Positions 27,506 to 37,029 of a DNA stretch of 64,000 nucleotides are shown here, piece after piece. The position numbers and the translations under genes are program-made. Positions within the stretch are counted from its first letter, which is position 1. Every line of letters begins with the position of its first letter. Below the pieces are notes generated by a model, which made no database searches, was not told where the DNA came from, and worked only from the letters and a program-made list of their open reading frames with translations. The DNA comes from Bacillus glycinifermentans (lineage in GTDB: Bacteria; Bacillota; Bacilli; Bacillales; Bacillaceae), in assembly GCF_001042475.2 (NCBI RefSeq), contig NZ_LECW02000004.1:372001-436000 (forward strand). Reading direction: 5' to 3'.

Positions 27506-27856
27506 TTATTTACGTAAAATCTTCTCCATCGCTTTTCCCTTTGCTAGCTCATCGATTAGCTTATCCAAATAGCGAATTTCCCGCATCGTTGATTCTTCAA
27601 TATCTTCCACCCGGATGCCGCAGACTACACCTTTGATCAAAGCACGTGAAGGATTCAATTGGGGTGCTTCCGCAAAGAAGGTCTCAAAGTCTGTCTGTTT
27701 TTCCAATTGTACTTCTAACTCTTCCTGGCTATATCCCGTCAGCCAACGAATGATTTCATCGACTTCAGATTTTGTTCGTCCTTTTTTCTCTGCTTTCGAA
27801 ATATAATAGGGATAGACTCTTGCGACACTCATTGTATAAATCTGATGTTTGGTCAT
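27506..27856 (-). CDS. DUF2200 family protein
   Basis: A 116-residue protein of the DUF2200 type ([21 protein letters not shown] and [16 protein letters not shown] are characteristic stretches). Function unknown; small cytoplasmic protein. The ATG at 27856 follows AAGGAAGG by 6 bp and is preferred over 27904. Confidence 0.8.
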   Translation of the reverse strand: MTKHQIYTMSVARVYPYYISKAEKKGRTKSEVDEIIRWLTGYSQEELEVQLEKQTDFETFFAEAPQLNPSRALIKGVVCGIRVEDIEESTMREIRYLDKLIDELAKGKAMEKILRK

Positions 27857-28327
27857 GGTACATCCTTCCTTTAACGTTAAATGGCCCGTTTGCGAAATTG
27901 TCACAATTCAGCTATTAACGTAATTGTATCAAACTTTTTTACGAGTTATCGAATTTTATTTAACATGATCAACTTTATTTCAAAGCCACATATGTTTTTG
28001 AATTCAAAGTTTGACACAAATAAGCGCTACCCTTTCTCTACAAAAAGACAATGTCTTTACAGACTAAGACCTTAGGGACAGTTTGGTAAATGAAGATCTT
28101 TACTAAACTCAATTGGACATTATGAACTGAAAGGGACGCGAGTCTAATGACGTACGCCTCATATCCGCTCCGATCTTCTCCGCTAATTCGGTCACCTATT
28201 TCCTCCTGTCAAACCACTCGTCCATTCGATCAAAACGCTTATTCATATTTCAAACTAAGCCAATCAACAGGATTGAATTACTTTAATTTTTTCGTGGATA
28301 ATGGTACCATAAAAACAAAATAATGGT
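27857..28327. other. Intergenic, nothing recognised
   Basis: About 470 AT-rich bases between DUF2200 and the next unknown gene. I see no intact gene, repeat or clear promoter here. Confidence 0.4.
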
Positions 28328-28669
28328 GTGGTCTTTTTGGCGAAAAATAATGATATTACAGATATATTCAAACAATCTGTGAAGCTGCTTTGTAAAATTA
28401 ACAATATTTCTCCACGAAAACCTGGATTTGAAACCATCGACAACTTTGTCATTATTAGGGTTAAGAACCATCTAAAAGATGAGGTAGACTTAGATTGTTT
28501 TCATATTTTAAACCTGATTTACCGAATAGTCGGACCTTTTGGAATAAAATTCACTCAACATTTATGGCTCTTTCCAGATTCAAAAAGGGTGGACAGAATA
28601 GATGTATCCTTTAAAAATAAGGATTATGATGCTTTAAATGCAAAAATGAAAGAAATGACGGGAACATAA
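28328..28669 (+). CDS. Hypothetical protein, 113 residues
   Basis: An open frame starting at GTG 28328 with mixed alpha/beta character and no signal peptide or membrane segment. I recognise no domain. The amino-acid composition looks like real protein (balanced, few rare runs) but the ribosome site is poor. It stands alone in an AT-rich stretch. Confidence 0.45.
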   Translation: MVFLAKNNDITDIFKQSVKLLCKINNISPRKPGFETIDNFVIIRVKNHLKDEVDLDCFHILNLIYRIVGPFGIKFTQHLWLFPDSKRVDRIDVSFKNKDYDALNAKMKEMTGT

Positions 28670-28882
28670 AACAGAGCAACCCCCTTATCCTGCTCTCTTA
28701 CTTGATGTACCATATGAAAAGGATCCGACGAATAGAATTTATTTTATCTTTCGTTTTATACTTGTATTTAATTCTGGTGCTTCAAAGCGCGATTATCACT
28801 GATATTGACGTTATAAAAAGCCGGTCGTCTGCTTTCATGGGTGAAAAGAGGATGTGAAATTTAAGAAGGGTATGATTCTTTT

Positions 28883-29218
28883 ATGAAAGGTCTTTGGATT
28901 TTTTTGAGTTGTGCTGTGATTGGAGTACTAATGAACACGATGAAAGAAAATTTCCCGCCTACTGTGACAACAATTGTTTTATTCGGTTTTGGGGCCGCTT
29001 GTCTGATACTTGACCGAATTAAAAGCAAGAGGAATCAAGATCAGAGTGACAAAAAGTATGAGTCTATATGGTGGACTGCAACATTACTCGTATTTCTGCT
29101 AATAATTTTAAATAATACTGTTATAAAAATTGAGATTTTAACTGTTATTATTGCGGTTGCATACATAATATTCATGGTAATTGTTAGGAGTAGACTGGGG
29201 AAAGCTAAAACAGATTAA
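28883..29218 (+). CDS. Small integral membrane protein, unknown function
   Basis: A 111-residue protein with four predicted hydrophobic helices (about 4-18, 27-43, 67-82, 86-101) in two hairpins separated by a charged linker, KSKRNQDQSDKK. No family recognised. The ribosome site is weak (GAAGGG). Typical of accessory-region membrane proteins of unknown role. Confidence 0.55.
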   Translation: MKGLWIFLSCAVIGVLMNTMKENFPPTVTTIVLFGFGAACLILDRIKSKRNQDQSDKKYESIWWTATLLVFLLIILNNTVIKIEILTVIIAVAYIIFMVIVRSRLGKAKTD

Positions 29219-29613
29219 GCAGGCCCCGTGGCATGCTTCGATCAATCTCGATATCTCTTGGCCTGCCTCTTGTTTGACGGGCTGTTCTGGATTCAATGAC
29301 ATCCTTCATGCTCTCTTTCTTCCGCAAATTCAAAACGGCCGACAATCAGCTGTACAACAAGCCATGTGTAAAAGATCAGCAACCCTGCAGGCTATCCATC
29401 TTGGGCTAAATATTCACGTTCGTTTTTCTTGTCTCTAATCATATTACAAAGCGATATCGGATTCAAATAAAGAAACTCCGAAAGGAAAAATCCAACATTT
29501 TCCTCTAAATAATAAAAATGACTGTCAAAGGTGTCTATGGCCGACCTGATAACAATAATGTTTATCCTTAATTTCTACAGCCATTGGATCTTACTCAAAA
29601 GAATTTAACAGTG
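29219..29613. other. Decayed stretch without intact gene
   Basis: About 400 bp. On the minus strand short readable pieces occur (for example a frame opening MSLNPEQPVKQEAG at 29302), but they are interrupted and I cannot name a parent gene. Confidence 0.4.
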
Positions 29614-30111
29614 TTATTCTTCCTCATCATATGCATCCCCAAGTGATTTAAAATCACTCTCCAACCAATACCAATAATGCCCCCTGTTCCTGATGAGTCT
29701 TTCGAACAAATCTGTAAACGAGGCAGCTACAATTTGTGACTCTCCAATGAGAGCATGCCGATTAAAGAAGCTATCATAGCATCTTCCTAGTCTCTTTTCA
29801 TGAAGGTCAATTGTCAAATATTCATCCTTACCGTCATTACATATAATATACCAATTTGAAGAAATGTCTTCTTCACATAGTTCTCCGACAATTACCGGGT
29901 TAGCCAAGACAAATTCTTCCGGGGAAACAATGTGAATAGGATATTCTTCATTCTCATATAGAGATACTCCGCCACAAAGTCGATAGAACTCTTTTACATC
30001 TTCGGGTAGAATCTGCTTCGTCTGATCAATTTCCGGTAACCCTACAGGTTCATGAATCCGACAGTTAGGTAAAGATTTTATTTTAGTAATTAATTGATTA
30101 ATTTTTGACAT
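29614..30111 (-). CDS. SMI1/KNR4 (SUKH) family protein, immunity-like
   Basis: A 165-residue SUKH-superfamily protein: the N-terminal LPEDVKEFYRLCGGVSLYE motif and a following strand with WYIICNDGKDEYLTIDL are diagnostic. In Bacillus such proteins commonly neutralise LXG/WapA-type polymorphic toxins. No toxin gene is adjacent, so it may be an orphan immunity gene. A frameshifted small ORF precedes it in the same direction. Confidence 0.8.
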   Translation of the reverse strand: MSKINQLITKIKSLPNCRIHEPVGLPEIDQTKQILPEDVKEFYRLCGGVSLYENEEYPIHIVSPEEFVLANPVIVGELCEEDISSNWYIICNDGKDEYLTIDLHEKRLGRCYDSFFNRHALIGESQIVAASFTDLFERLIRNRGHYWYWLESDFKSLGDAYDEEE

Positions 30112-30132
30112 CTATTTTCCCTCCCTAACATT

Positions 30133-30291
30133 ATATTGATTGAATGCTCTGTAATACTTTTGCTGCATCAAACATTTTTTCAGTTAATTCCTGTATCTCC
30201 CCACTTCCCAATCATCCTCTCCCTTTTCAAATATAATACTTTTAATAAATTCATCACTTGGATTTTCAAATCCTAAACAGCTAACTTTCAT
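30133..30291 (-). pseudogene. Frameshifted small ORF upstream of the SUKH gene
   Basis: From ATG 30291 the frame reads MKVSCLGFENPSDEF and stops; shifting frame near GAAGTGGGGAG continues with EIQELTEKMFDAAKVL to a stop at 30133. The composition suggests one broken gene of about 52 codons in the SUKH operon. Family unknown. Confidence 0.4.
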
Positions 30292-30523
30292 TTCTCTGCA
30301 TTCATCTTGAGTGCTTCAATTCTTGATTCCATTGTACAAATTTTTTATACAAGAGATTGACCATTCGTCTTTCACTAATAAATAAAATTGGTGTAGCCAA
30401 TGTGTCAGTGATGTCGCGTTCGTTTACAAAGGGTTAAAAGCGAGTAACATGCACGAACCTAAGGAACAATTGGGTACAGTAAAGCATACTGTAGTGTACA
30501 GAAGGATGGAAGGGGTTGATAAA

Positions 30524-30799
30524 ATGCCGTCTACAGTAATCAACCTTTATTATTTAAAAATCAACAGCATTTCGGGCAATGGTTCAATTACAATAGGCGA
30601 GGCAGCCCATAACAGCCCTACCAGCAATAATAAATCTCAAGGGATCACTTCTTCTTTCGGTGATACATCACCTACAGAATCAATAATGGAAAACTTCTTA
30701 AATGATCCTGATGTAAATGATCAGACAGAAATCGGAAACTCTGATACAGCCAACATAAATTCTCCTCCGATTACACCACCGCCAATCATAGATTATTAA
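30524..30799 (+). CDS. GerPA/GerPF-like spore protein
   Basis: A 91-residue protein resembling GerPA/GerPF: an N-terminal hydrophobic strand (VINLYYLKINSISGNGSITIG) followed by an Asn/Ser/Thr-rich, low-complexity tail ending in PPITPPPIIDY. GerP proteins affect germinant passage through the spore coat. The ATG at 30524, after GGAAGGGG, is preferred over the open frame from 30449. It heads a three-gene operon with the next two genes. Confidence 0.7.
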   Translation: MPSTVINLYYLKINSISGNGSITIGEAAHNSPTSNNKSQGITSSFGDTSPTESIMENFLNDPDVNDQTEIGNSDTANINSPPITPPPIIDY

Positions 30800-30812
30800 A
30801 GGAGTTTCATTT

Positions 30813-31055
30813 ATGCCGTATCAAATTAATATTGCGAATATTAAGGTTAATGGAATCACGCAAAATGGAAATATGGACATCGGCCCAACTGTGCATAACA
30901 GTCATACGGCGAACAGCAAATATTTTGGAGCAAATTTTTCTTTAGGGGATTTTTCGCCTTCATCTTCACTTTTAAACACTGGAAATCTTGATACAGACGT
31001 CAGTGACCAAGATCAAATCGGAAACCCTTCTGCACCAATTTCAAATCAAATATAA
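30813..31055 (+). CDS. GerPA/GerPF-like spore protein (second copy)
   Basis: An 80-residue paralogue of the preceding gene: IANIKVNGITQNGNMDIGPT then a Ser/Asn-rich tail with SDQDQIGNP, echoing NDQTEIGNS in its neighbour. It follows after 13 bp with a ribosome site AAAGGAG. The pair probably arose by tandem duplication. Confidence 0.72.
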   Translation: MPYQINIANIKVNGITQNGNMDIGPTVHNSHTANSKYFGANFSLGDFSPSSSLLNTGNLDTDVSDQDQIGNPSAPISNQI

Positions 31056-31067
31056 GGAGAACCTCAT

Positions 31068-31496
31068 ATGAATATCGAAAAAATTCGAAAGTGGCTTGAG
31101 ATTACTAACGAATACAAGCAAAATGACTTTTGGTCAAACGTATTTAAGCATAAAGGTCCTGAACAATTCTTTGAATCAGAAAATAAGATCATATATGATC
31201 TATATCAAGATGAAGAATATAATTTTATCATTGTGGAAGTGCCCGGCGTATACGAGGAGGAATTAATAATTCAATTAATCTCCAGAACGTTGCTGTTAAT
31301 TAAAGGAACAATCACGCCTGTTTTTCCGTCCCAAATGGAGATCTCGCGAGAACGGTATTACGGAGAATTTGAACGGATTATTCAACTACCTGAACCAACC
31401 GAATCACATTTATTAAAACTACAGCTTTTGAACGGGCTGCTTCATGTTTCCTATCCAAGACAAGTTGAAACTATTTCTTTCAATAAAGGGTTATAA
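31068..31496 (+). CDS. HSP20 / alpha-crystallin domain protein, probably spore-coat associated
   Basis: A 142-residue small heat-shock-like protein. The crystallin core is visible (IIVEVPGVYEEEL, then ERYYGEFERIIQLP) with a short C-terminal tail. Being 12 bp downstream of two GerPF-like genes suggests a role in the spore coat, like CotM/CotP of B. subtilis, rather than general stress. AAGGAGAAC ribosome site. Confidence 0.72.
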   Translation: MNIEKIRKWLEITNEYKQNDFWSNVFKHKGPEQFFESENKIIYDLYQDEEYNFIIVEVPGVYEEELIIQLISRTLLLIKGTITPVFPSQMEISRERYYGEFERIIQLPEPTESHLLKLQLLNGLLHVSYPRQVETISFNKGL

Positions 31497-31983
31497 CAGA
31501 ACCACCCCTAATCACTCCTTATCAATTGGTACTTGTATATATTCTTTATACACTTGTCCATTAGCCAACAATTCTGTCATACGATGTATACCTGAAAGTT
31601 GTTCTGCAAATAACAATAAACCGAAGGGAGCAACCGTTCATTACAGGAGGATCTTTCTTTTGTTTTAGTTTTACCAACCATTCTTTTGAAAAGCAGTAAT
31701 GAAGAATTTGCAACTTGATACATAGGTTTTTTATGTAAGATGAAAAAGTAACTTCGTAATGAATGATTCAATAATTTTAGGAAAAATCAAATTACAAAGA
31801 CTTCTGTAATACTTATCAGCCTTTATCTAAATTCTTCACGCAAATTTTGTCGTGGCCCGTATCTTTTTTAATTAGTTCGAGTTCCTCAAACTTATAAAAT
31901 ATATATTCGCTTATAACCTGCCTTGTGACGCTGTGCTCCTGAACAAAAACAGTTCATTCTTTATCACTTTTTAACCTGTGAGC
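31497..31983. other. Gene-free stretch leading into sigK remnant 3
   Basis: No intact gene. From 31861 to 31983 the sequence matches the flank of remnant 1 (TTTTTTAATTAGTT.GAGTTCC) and then that of remnant 2 (CATTCTTTATCACTTT), so the repeat unit is longer than its sigK part. Confidence 0.55.
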
Positions 31984-32238
31984 GGCACCGAAATCAGCCG
32001 ATCGATGTCCTCGGGATCGGAAAACAGGCGTTATCGACATCATCCAGTTCAATATGGAGTTGGAAAAAGCGAAAAAATACATCGAATTTTGGACGGACGG
32101 GAATCCGGCAGATTCGGCCTTGATTTGAAGAAAGAGAAAAACGCAGCGCGAAATAGTTCGGGATCTCGCAGAGTTATATGACCGGACCTGAGAATGGGCG
32201 TTGATGAAGATGTTTCATGAGCCGGGTGAGAAGGTGCA
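31984..32238 (+). pseudogene. sigK 3'-end remnant 3
   Basis: Aligns with sigK from codon ~145: GAAATCAGCC, CATCCAGTTCAATATGGAGT, AAAAAATACATCGA, TTCGGCCTTGATTTGAAGAA, ACGCAGCGCGAAAT, GATGAAGATGTTTCATGAG. Frames are broken by indels. Shares GATCGGAAAAC with remnant 2 and GACCGGACCTGAGAA with remnants 1 and 2. Confidence 0.9.
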
Positions 32239-32307
32239 AGCTGGCTTATTTTAGAAAAGGCAAGAAGATTCACAGCCATACAACTGCGATAGCTTTAGAG
32301 TAAAAAA

Positions 32308-32336
32308 GGAGCTTCCGCCTGGAAGCTCCTATACTA
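32308..32336. terminator. Hairpin following sigK remnant 3
   Basis: Perfect inverted repeat AGGAGCTTCC-GCCT-GGAAGCTCCT, about 70 bp past the remnant. Confidence 0.65.
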
Positions 32337-32349
32337 TTGTTACGCATTA

Positions 32350-32565
32350 TTTTTCTTCTGTCACAAATGACATATCAGACAGCCCTGTTTTCATACTCAA
32401 ACCCCACCCGAAATTCTCAGTATTGAAGATCTCGGTATTCGTAATTTCTGCACGAATCCATCAGTTTCCGGGGGATTAAATGTCCAACCCTTTCCCTTGT
32501 ATACTTCTTGATCATTGACCCACAAACGAAGTTGATCACTATAACCAAAAGTTAAGAGCGTCTCC
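32350..32565 (-). pseudogene. 3' fragment of an unidentified gene
   Basis: The minus strand reads FGYSDQLRLWVNDQEVYKGK, a frameshift near ACTGATGGATTC, then TEIFNTENFGWGLSMKTG to a TAA near 32351. It looks like the last ~70 codons of a protein (perhaps a beta-rich, carbohydrate-related domain) cut off by the ydfJ end. Family not identified. Confidence 0.5.
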
Positions 32566-32569
32566 TTCT

Positions 32570-34771
32570 TTATATTGCTTTATCTATCTTTTGAGCTTCC
32601 TTGTCTTCTAGTTCGTTAATAAGAGACACCCCTTCAATATCTACTTTCGGCAATATACGATCCAGCCACTTGGGCAAATACCAGGCTGTTCGTCCTAATA
32701 GCGACATGATGGCGGGGACCAGAGTCAATCGAACGACGAAAGCATCGAACAAGACCCCAAATGCGAGGGCAAGCCCCATCGACTTAATGGTGATATCATC
32801 TCCGAAAATAAAGCTGGCGAAAACAAAAATCATAATTAACCCGGCTGCAGTAACAACTGATCCGCTGTGTTTCAATCCTGCGAGTATTGATTTTCTTGCA
32901 TCGCCTGATTGCACATACGCCTCTCGTATGCTGCTGACAAGAAACACTTCATAATCCATCGCAAGTCCAAATAAAATGCCGAGCACCAGAATAGGAAGAA
33001 AGTTCAGAACAGGCCCTGCTGCTGGTATGCCGAACAGATTGTTCAGATGGCCGTCCTGCAGGACACTGACTGTAAAACCCAGCGTGGCTGTCAGCGTCAT
33101 CATAAAACCGAGCACCGCCTTTACCGGGACAAGAATCGAACGGAAAACGACCACCAGAAGAATAAATGCAAAACCGACAACAATAATTGTGAATTTGGAA
33201 AGCGCATCAGTCAATTTATTTGATATATCAATATTGACTGCTGTTGGCCCTGTCACCTCAAATTTAACATTATCTTTTTTTGCAATTTGCTCTGCCTTGT
33301 CCCGGATGTCTTCCACAAGCTCTTTTGTTTTTGGATTCTCCGGACCCGTTTTCGGCGTTATATTTATCATTGCATATTTTCCGGATTGATTTGGAATAGG
33401 CGGGGACATGCTGTCTATATTGGATATATCCTCCAACCTTTTAGCAGCCTTTTGAATGGCGGTTTGAGGATTTTTATCCTTAGACGCATCAGCGATTAAG
33501 ATGAGCGGTCCGTTCACTCCTTCTCCAAATCCTTCAGCCATTAAATCATACGCCCGCCGTTCAATCGTATCTTTCGATTTCATTCCATTGTCAGGCATGC
33601 CCAGATCAAGGTGCAGAGCAGGCAAACTTAAGACTGTGGTCAAGATGACACCGGCTAATACGATGAATAGCGGATAACGGGTGACGAATCGTCCCCATAT
33701 GTTTGATTCAGAGTTCTTTTTCTCCCTGCTCTTCAATATGTTAGCAAACCATTTATTTTTCTTCCCGGGTGTAATGCGATCACCTGCAAAGCTGAGAATA
33801 GCAGGTACAGCGGTAATCGAAACCAATACAACCAAAAATACAACCGCCGCAGCCGCCAGCCCCATATTTGCCAAGAAAGGGATGCCTACGACAGACAAAC
33901 CGCAGAGGGCGATAATCACGGTGCCTCCCGCAAAAACAACGGCGCTTCCGGCCGTTCCCGTAGCGCGGGCAACTGATTCTTTCAAACTCAATCCTTCGGC
34001 CATAAGACTGCGGGCTCTCGAAATCATAAATAGTGCATAGTCAATACCGACTGCAAGTCCGATCATGACAGCAAGTGACAAGCTTACTGATGTCATCGTG
34101 GCAAAATTCGAACCGATCATTACGAGGATAATCCCATTCCCTAGCCCGATTAGAGCCGTAATAATCGGAAGCCCCGCAGCAAGGAAGGAAGCGAACGTGA
34201 ATGCTAAAATGAGGTAGGCTATGATAACTCCTATAGCCTCAGAAGCTCCGCCGATTTCCAGTTCTGAAAATGTGACTGATCCTCCGAGTTCAGTCTGAAT
34301 TCCTTTGTCTCCCGCTATCTTGGCAGCCTCCTGTATTTTCTCTTTCGACGCTTCAGTAACTTGATCAGCCTCTGTTTTATAAGTGACAGTTGCATATCCG
34401 ATTTTTTTGTCTTTATTTATTGTTCTGCTTTGATAAGGGTCGGCTACTGATTTAACAGCCTTATCTTCAGCAGTTTCTTTCAATGTTTTTTGTATATCTT
34501 TCCTGACAGATTCAGACTCCAGTGTTTTCCCTTTCGGGGCTTTAAAAATCAGTTGAATGGTGCCGTTGTCATCATCGGCAGGAAACTCCTTCTTCAGCAG
34601 ATCACCCGCCTTCTCAGACTTCGTCCCGGGAATTGTAATTTCTCCATCAAAGGAAGTCCCAAGACCCCATACAGCGGCTCCCGCAATGGCCAGGATGCAC
34701 AGCCATCCGAACATCACTCTTTTCGGTCTGCAAAACGCCCACTCTCCGAGTTTGTACAAATTTTTTGCCAT
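32570..34771 (-). CDS. ydfJ: YdfJ, MMPL/RND-family exporter
   Basis: A 733-residue MMPL transporter with about 12 transmembrane helices in two sets of six, each following a large extracellular loop (about 40-170 and 390-510). MMPL signatures include GLAVGIDYALFMISR and GLAMDYEVFLVSS. In B. subtilis ydfJ is activated by the YdfH-YdfI pair, which is encoded next to it here. Two GCCC-N4-GTAC elements lie in its promoter. Proton-driven export of an unknown, probably lipophilic, compound. Confidence 0.9.
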   Translation of the reverse strand: MAKNLYKLGEWAFCRPKRVMFGWLCILAIAGAAVWGLGTSFDGEITIPGTKSEKAGDLLKKEFPADDDNGTIQLIFKAPKGKTLESESVRKDIQKTLKETAEDKAVKSVADPYQSRTINKDKKIGYATVTYKTEADQVTEASKEKIQEAAKIAGDKGIQTELGGSVTFSELEIGGASEAIGVIIAYLILAFTFASFLAAGLPIITALIGLGNGIILVMIGSNFATMTSVSLSLAVMIGLAVGIDYALFMISRARSLMAEGLSLKESVARATGTAGSAVVFAGGTVIIALCGLSVVGIPFLANMGLAAAAVVFLVVLVSITAVPAILSFAGDRITPGKKNKWFANILKSREKKNSESNIWGRFVTRYPLFIVLAGVILTTVLSLPALHLDLGMPDNGMKSKDTIERRAYDLMAEGFGEGVNGPLILIADASKDKNPQTAIQKAAKRLEDISNIDSMSPPIPNQSGKYAMINITPKTGPENPKTKELVEDIRDKAEQIAKKDNVKFEVTGPTAVNIDISNKLTDALSKFTIIVVGFAFILLVVVFRSILVPVKAVLGFMMTLTATLGFTVSVLQDGHLNNLFGIPAAGPVLNFLPILVLGILFGLAMDYEVFLVSSIREAYVQSGDARKSILAGLKHSGSVVTAAGLIMIFVFASFIFGDDITIKSMGLALAFGVLFDAFVVRLTLVPAIMSLLGRTAWYLPKWLDRILPKVDIEGVSLINELEDKEAQKIDKAI

Positions 34772-34886
34772 ACTTCTCTCCTTTCTTTTGCTTCATGTTT
34801 TTAACAGGGGGCAGGCCTGTAATTTCAAATGAATATCATGTTGAAGCATGTCCTTTATATTAAACAAAAACAAAACAAAAAAAATC

Positions 34887-34921
34887 GTACATAAGGGCAA
34901 ATGCCTAATGTACGAAAGGGC
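34887..34921 (-). promoter_or_regulatory. Tandem YdfI-type operator in the ydfJ promoter
   Basis: On the minus strand GCCCTTTCGTAC (34921-34910) and GCCCTTATGTAC (34898-34887), 23 bp apart. As I recall, YdfI of B. subtilis binds a tandem 12-mer of the form GCCCRAAYGTAC; both copies keep GCCC-N4-GTAC. Confidence 0.7.
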
Positions 34922-34939
34922 AAGATTCATATGTACCAT

Positions 34940-35587
34940 TTATAAATGAAGGATTCCCCGCTCAATAGCCACGGCAACGGCTTCAGACCTTGAAGACACA
35001 CCCAGCTTATTATAGATATTCGTTAAATGCGCTTTAACTGTGCGTTCAGAAATCCCTAAATCAAATCCTATTTCCTTGCTTTTTGCACCCTTTGCCACTG
35101 AGCGTAGAACGAACAGCTCTTTTTCTGTCAGCGTTGTGTTGGCGGATGAAACTTCAGATGAAGACTTATTTTCTTTGTATGCGAATATCCTCTGTGTGAT
35201 TTCAGGCTGTAGAAGCGTTTCCCCTCTGATAGCCGAATCGATTGTCCGGAAAAGATTTTCGCGGCTGGTGTCTTTAAGCAAGTATCCTTTTGCCCCTAAA
35301 GCAAGCCCCTGTACCATCAGCTCGTCCTCATTATACGTCGTAAGAATAATGATAGGGATATCAGAATGCCTTTCTTGCAAACGTTCTATCGCTTCAAGCC
35401 CGCTCATATTCGGCATGTTAAGGTCCATTAAAATCACATCAGGCTGCAATTCTTCAGCTAATCGAAGCGCTGCCTCCCCCCCATCTGCTTCACCGCATAC
35501 TTCATAATCATCGCTTGTTTCTAATATAAGCTTTAGCCCTTCTCTTACAACCAAATGGTCATCGACAACCAATACTTTGTATCTCAC
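34940..35587 (-). CDS. ydfI: YdfI, NarL-family response regulator
   Basis: A 215-residue response regulator: receiver domain with DD near residue 10 and phosphoacceptor in VILMDLNMP (about D55), lysine in LLKDTS, and a C-terminal LuxR-type helix-turn-helix (SKEIGFDLGISERTVKAHLT). It lies 2 bp downstream of ydfH and probably activates ydfJ. Confidence 0.92.
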   Translation of the reverse strand: MRYKVLVVDDHLVVREGLKLILETSDDYEVCGEADGGEAALRLAEELQPDVILMDLNMPNMSGLEAIERLQERHSDIPIIILTTYNEDELMVQGLALGAKGYLLKDTSRENLFRTIDSAIRGETLLQPEITQRIFAYKENKSSSEVSSANTTLTEKELFVLRSVAKGAKSKEIGFDLGISERTVKAHLTNIYNKLGVSSRSEAVAVAIERGILHL

Positions 35588-35589
35588 AG

Positions 35590-36801
35590 CTATTCTCCTT
35601 TATCGATCGGTATTTCTATCTGTACTGTTGTTCCTTCTTGCAATCGGCTTTTCACATCTAATTTCCCTCTTAATAACCGGACCCGTTCACGGATCCCCAG
35701 CAATCCATAATGGCCTGTTTGCTTTTCTGTCATTCGAGAATCAAAACCGATTCCGTCGTCTATTATTTCAATATAAAGCTTGCTGCTTCGTTCTTTAATT
35801 ATGATCCAAGCCTGTCCGGCTTTTGCATGACGAGCAATATTTGTTAAACATTCGCTAATGATCCGGTGACCATGTTCAACTATAAGACTGGGCAAAGAGG
35901 CCGTCAATTTTATTTTAAGAGAACATGGAATGCCGGTAGCTGATTGAAAACGGTGCACCTCATGCTGAACAGCCTCGTTAAAATCCACATTATGAACCGT
36001 CTTTTGCCGCAAATCATCAATCGCCAGACGAGCATCGGTCAACGTTTCCCTTACCCGGTCCATCGCCTGTCGCACAATTTCCTGTGATTTCTTGTAATTC
36101 CCTTTGTCCATGTGTGCATTTACGGCTTCGAGCTGCATGATGAGTCCCGCTAATCCTTGTGCGAGCGTGTCGTGCAAGTCTCGCGCCATACGCTGGCGCT
36201 CATTTGCGACAGTTAATTGCTCCACCTTTTGATGGGCTGTTTCCAGATCTTTAAGAAAAGCCTGTGTGCGGATTCTTGCCTGCACCTGCCTGAAAAACAA
36301 AACAGCATACCCCGCAACGCTCACGATTAAAGGTATCATAATGAAAAAATATAACGGTAATAGCTGAAAATCTTCCATCCAAACGACACCAAGGCAGAAC
36401 AAGCATAAACAGAAAAGCGAGCATAGAAGGACTTTACCTGTACGATAGTAGAGGCCGACACTCTGACCGATTAAAAGAACATATAAGCCAATATATGTCG
36501 CCGGATAGCCATCAGGCATGATGCGGCCTGAGAAATAGACTAAAATGCCCTGTACAGCAACATATATCCATGGTTTTTGCAGCGGCTGACCGCTTACCCG
36601 CCAATAGAATACGATATGCAAGAAAATAAGACATGTATACAGAAGGGTATGCAGAAATAATGGACGATTAATAAATTGCAAGACAACCGTGGCCATATAA
36701 ATGACAGCTACCCAAATCACAACAGGCACCCGGGCGGCGAACAGTTGACTGGTGTCATCCCTTCTCTCATCAGGCATCTTCATAGAATATATATCAGTCA
36801 T
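35590..36801 (-). CDS. ydfH: YdfH, sensor histidine kinase
   Basis: From the ATG at 36801 the protein has 404 residues: about six transmembrane helices in the first ~190 residues, then a DHp domain of the HisKA_3 type (RQRMARDLHDTLAQGLAGL, phospho-His) and a HATPase domain (DDGIGFD). The open frame extends to 36918, but the length I recall for B. subtilis YdfH favours 36801. The signal sensed is unknown. Confidence 0.9.
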   Translation of the reverse strand: MTDIYSMKMPDERRDDTSQLFAARVPVVIWVAVIYMATVVLQFINRPLFLHTLLYTCLIFLHIVFYWRVSGQPLQKPWIYVAVQGILVYFSGRIMPDGYPATYIGLYVLLIGQSVGLYYRTGKVLLCSLFCLCLFCLGVVWMEDFQLLPLYFFIMIPLIVSVAGYAVLFFRQVQARIRTQAFLKDLETAHQKVEQLTVANERQRMARDLHDTLAQGLAGLIMQLEAVNAHMDKGNYKKSQEIVRQAMDRVRETLTDARLAIDDLRQKTVHNVDFNEAVQHEVHRFQSATGIPCSLKIKLTASLPSLIVEHGHRIISECLTNIARHAKAGQAWIIIKERSSKLYIEIIDDGIGFDSRMTEKQTGHYGLLGIRERVRLLRGKLDVKSRLQEGTTVQIEIPIDKGE

Positions 36802-37029
36802 TTTAAGATCGACTTCCTTTGCACGAATTAGGAGTTCAAAGATCATTATAACGTGAATTGAGAAGATAGATTCAATACTTCCATTTTCCTTTCTTCCCGA
36901 CTTAGCATGCGCACCCATAAAATGACCAAGGATTTGGAAACCATTGGTATGAAAAGGACAGAAACTTCACGGATTATCCGTAGATCATGATGTCACGATT
37001 CACTATATTTTTTCTGCTGTCGATATTTT

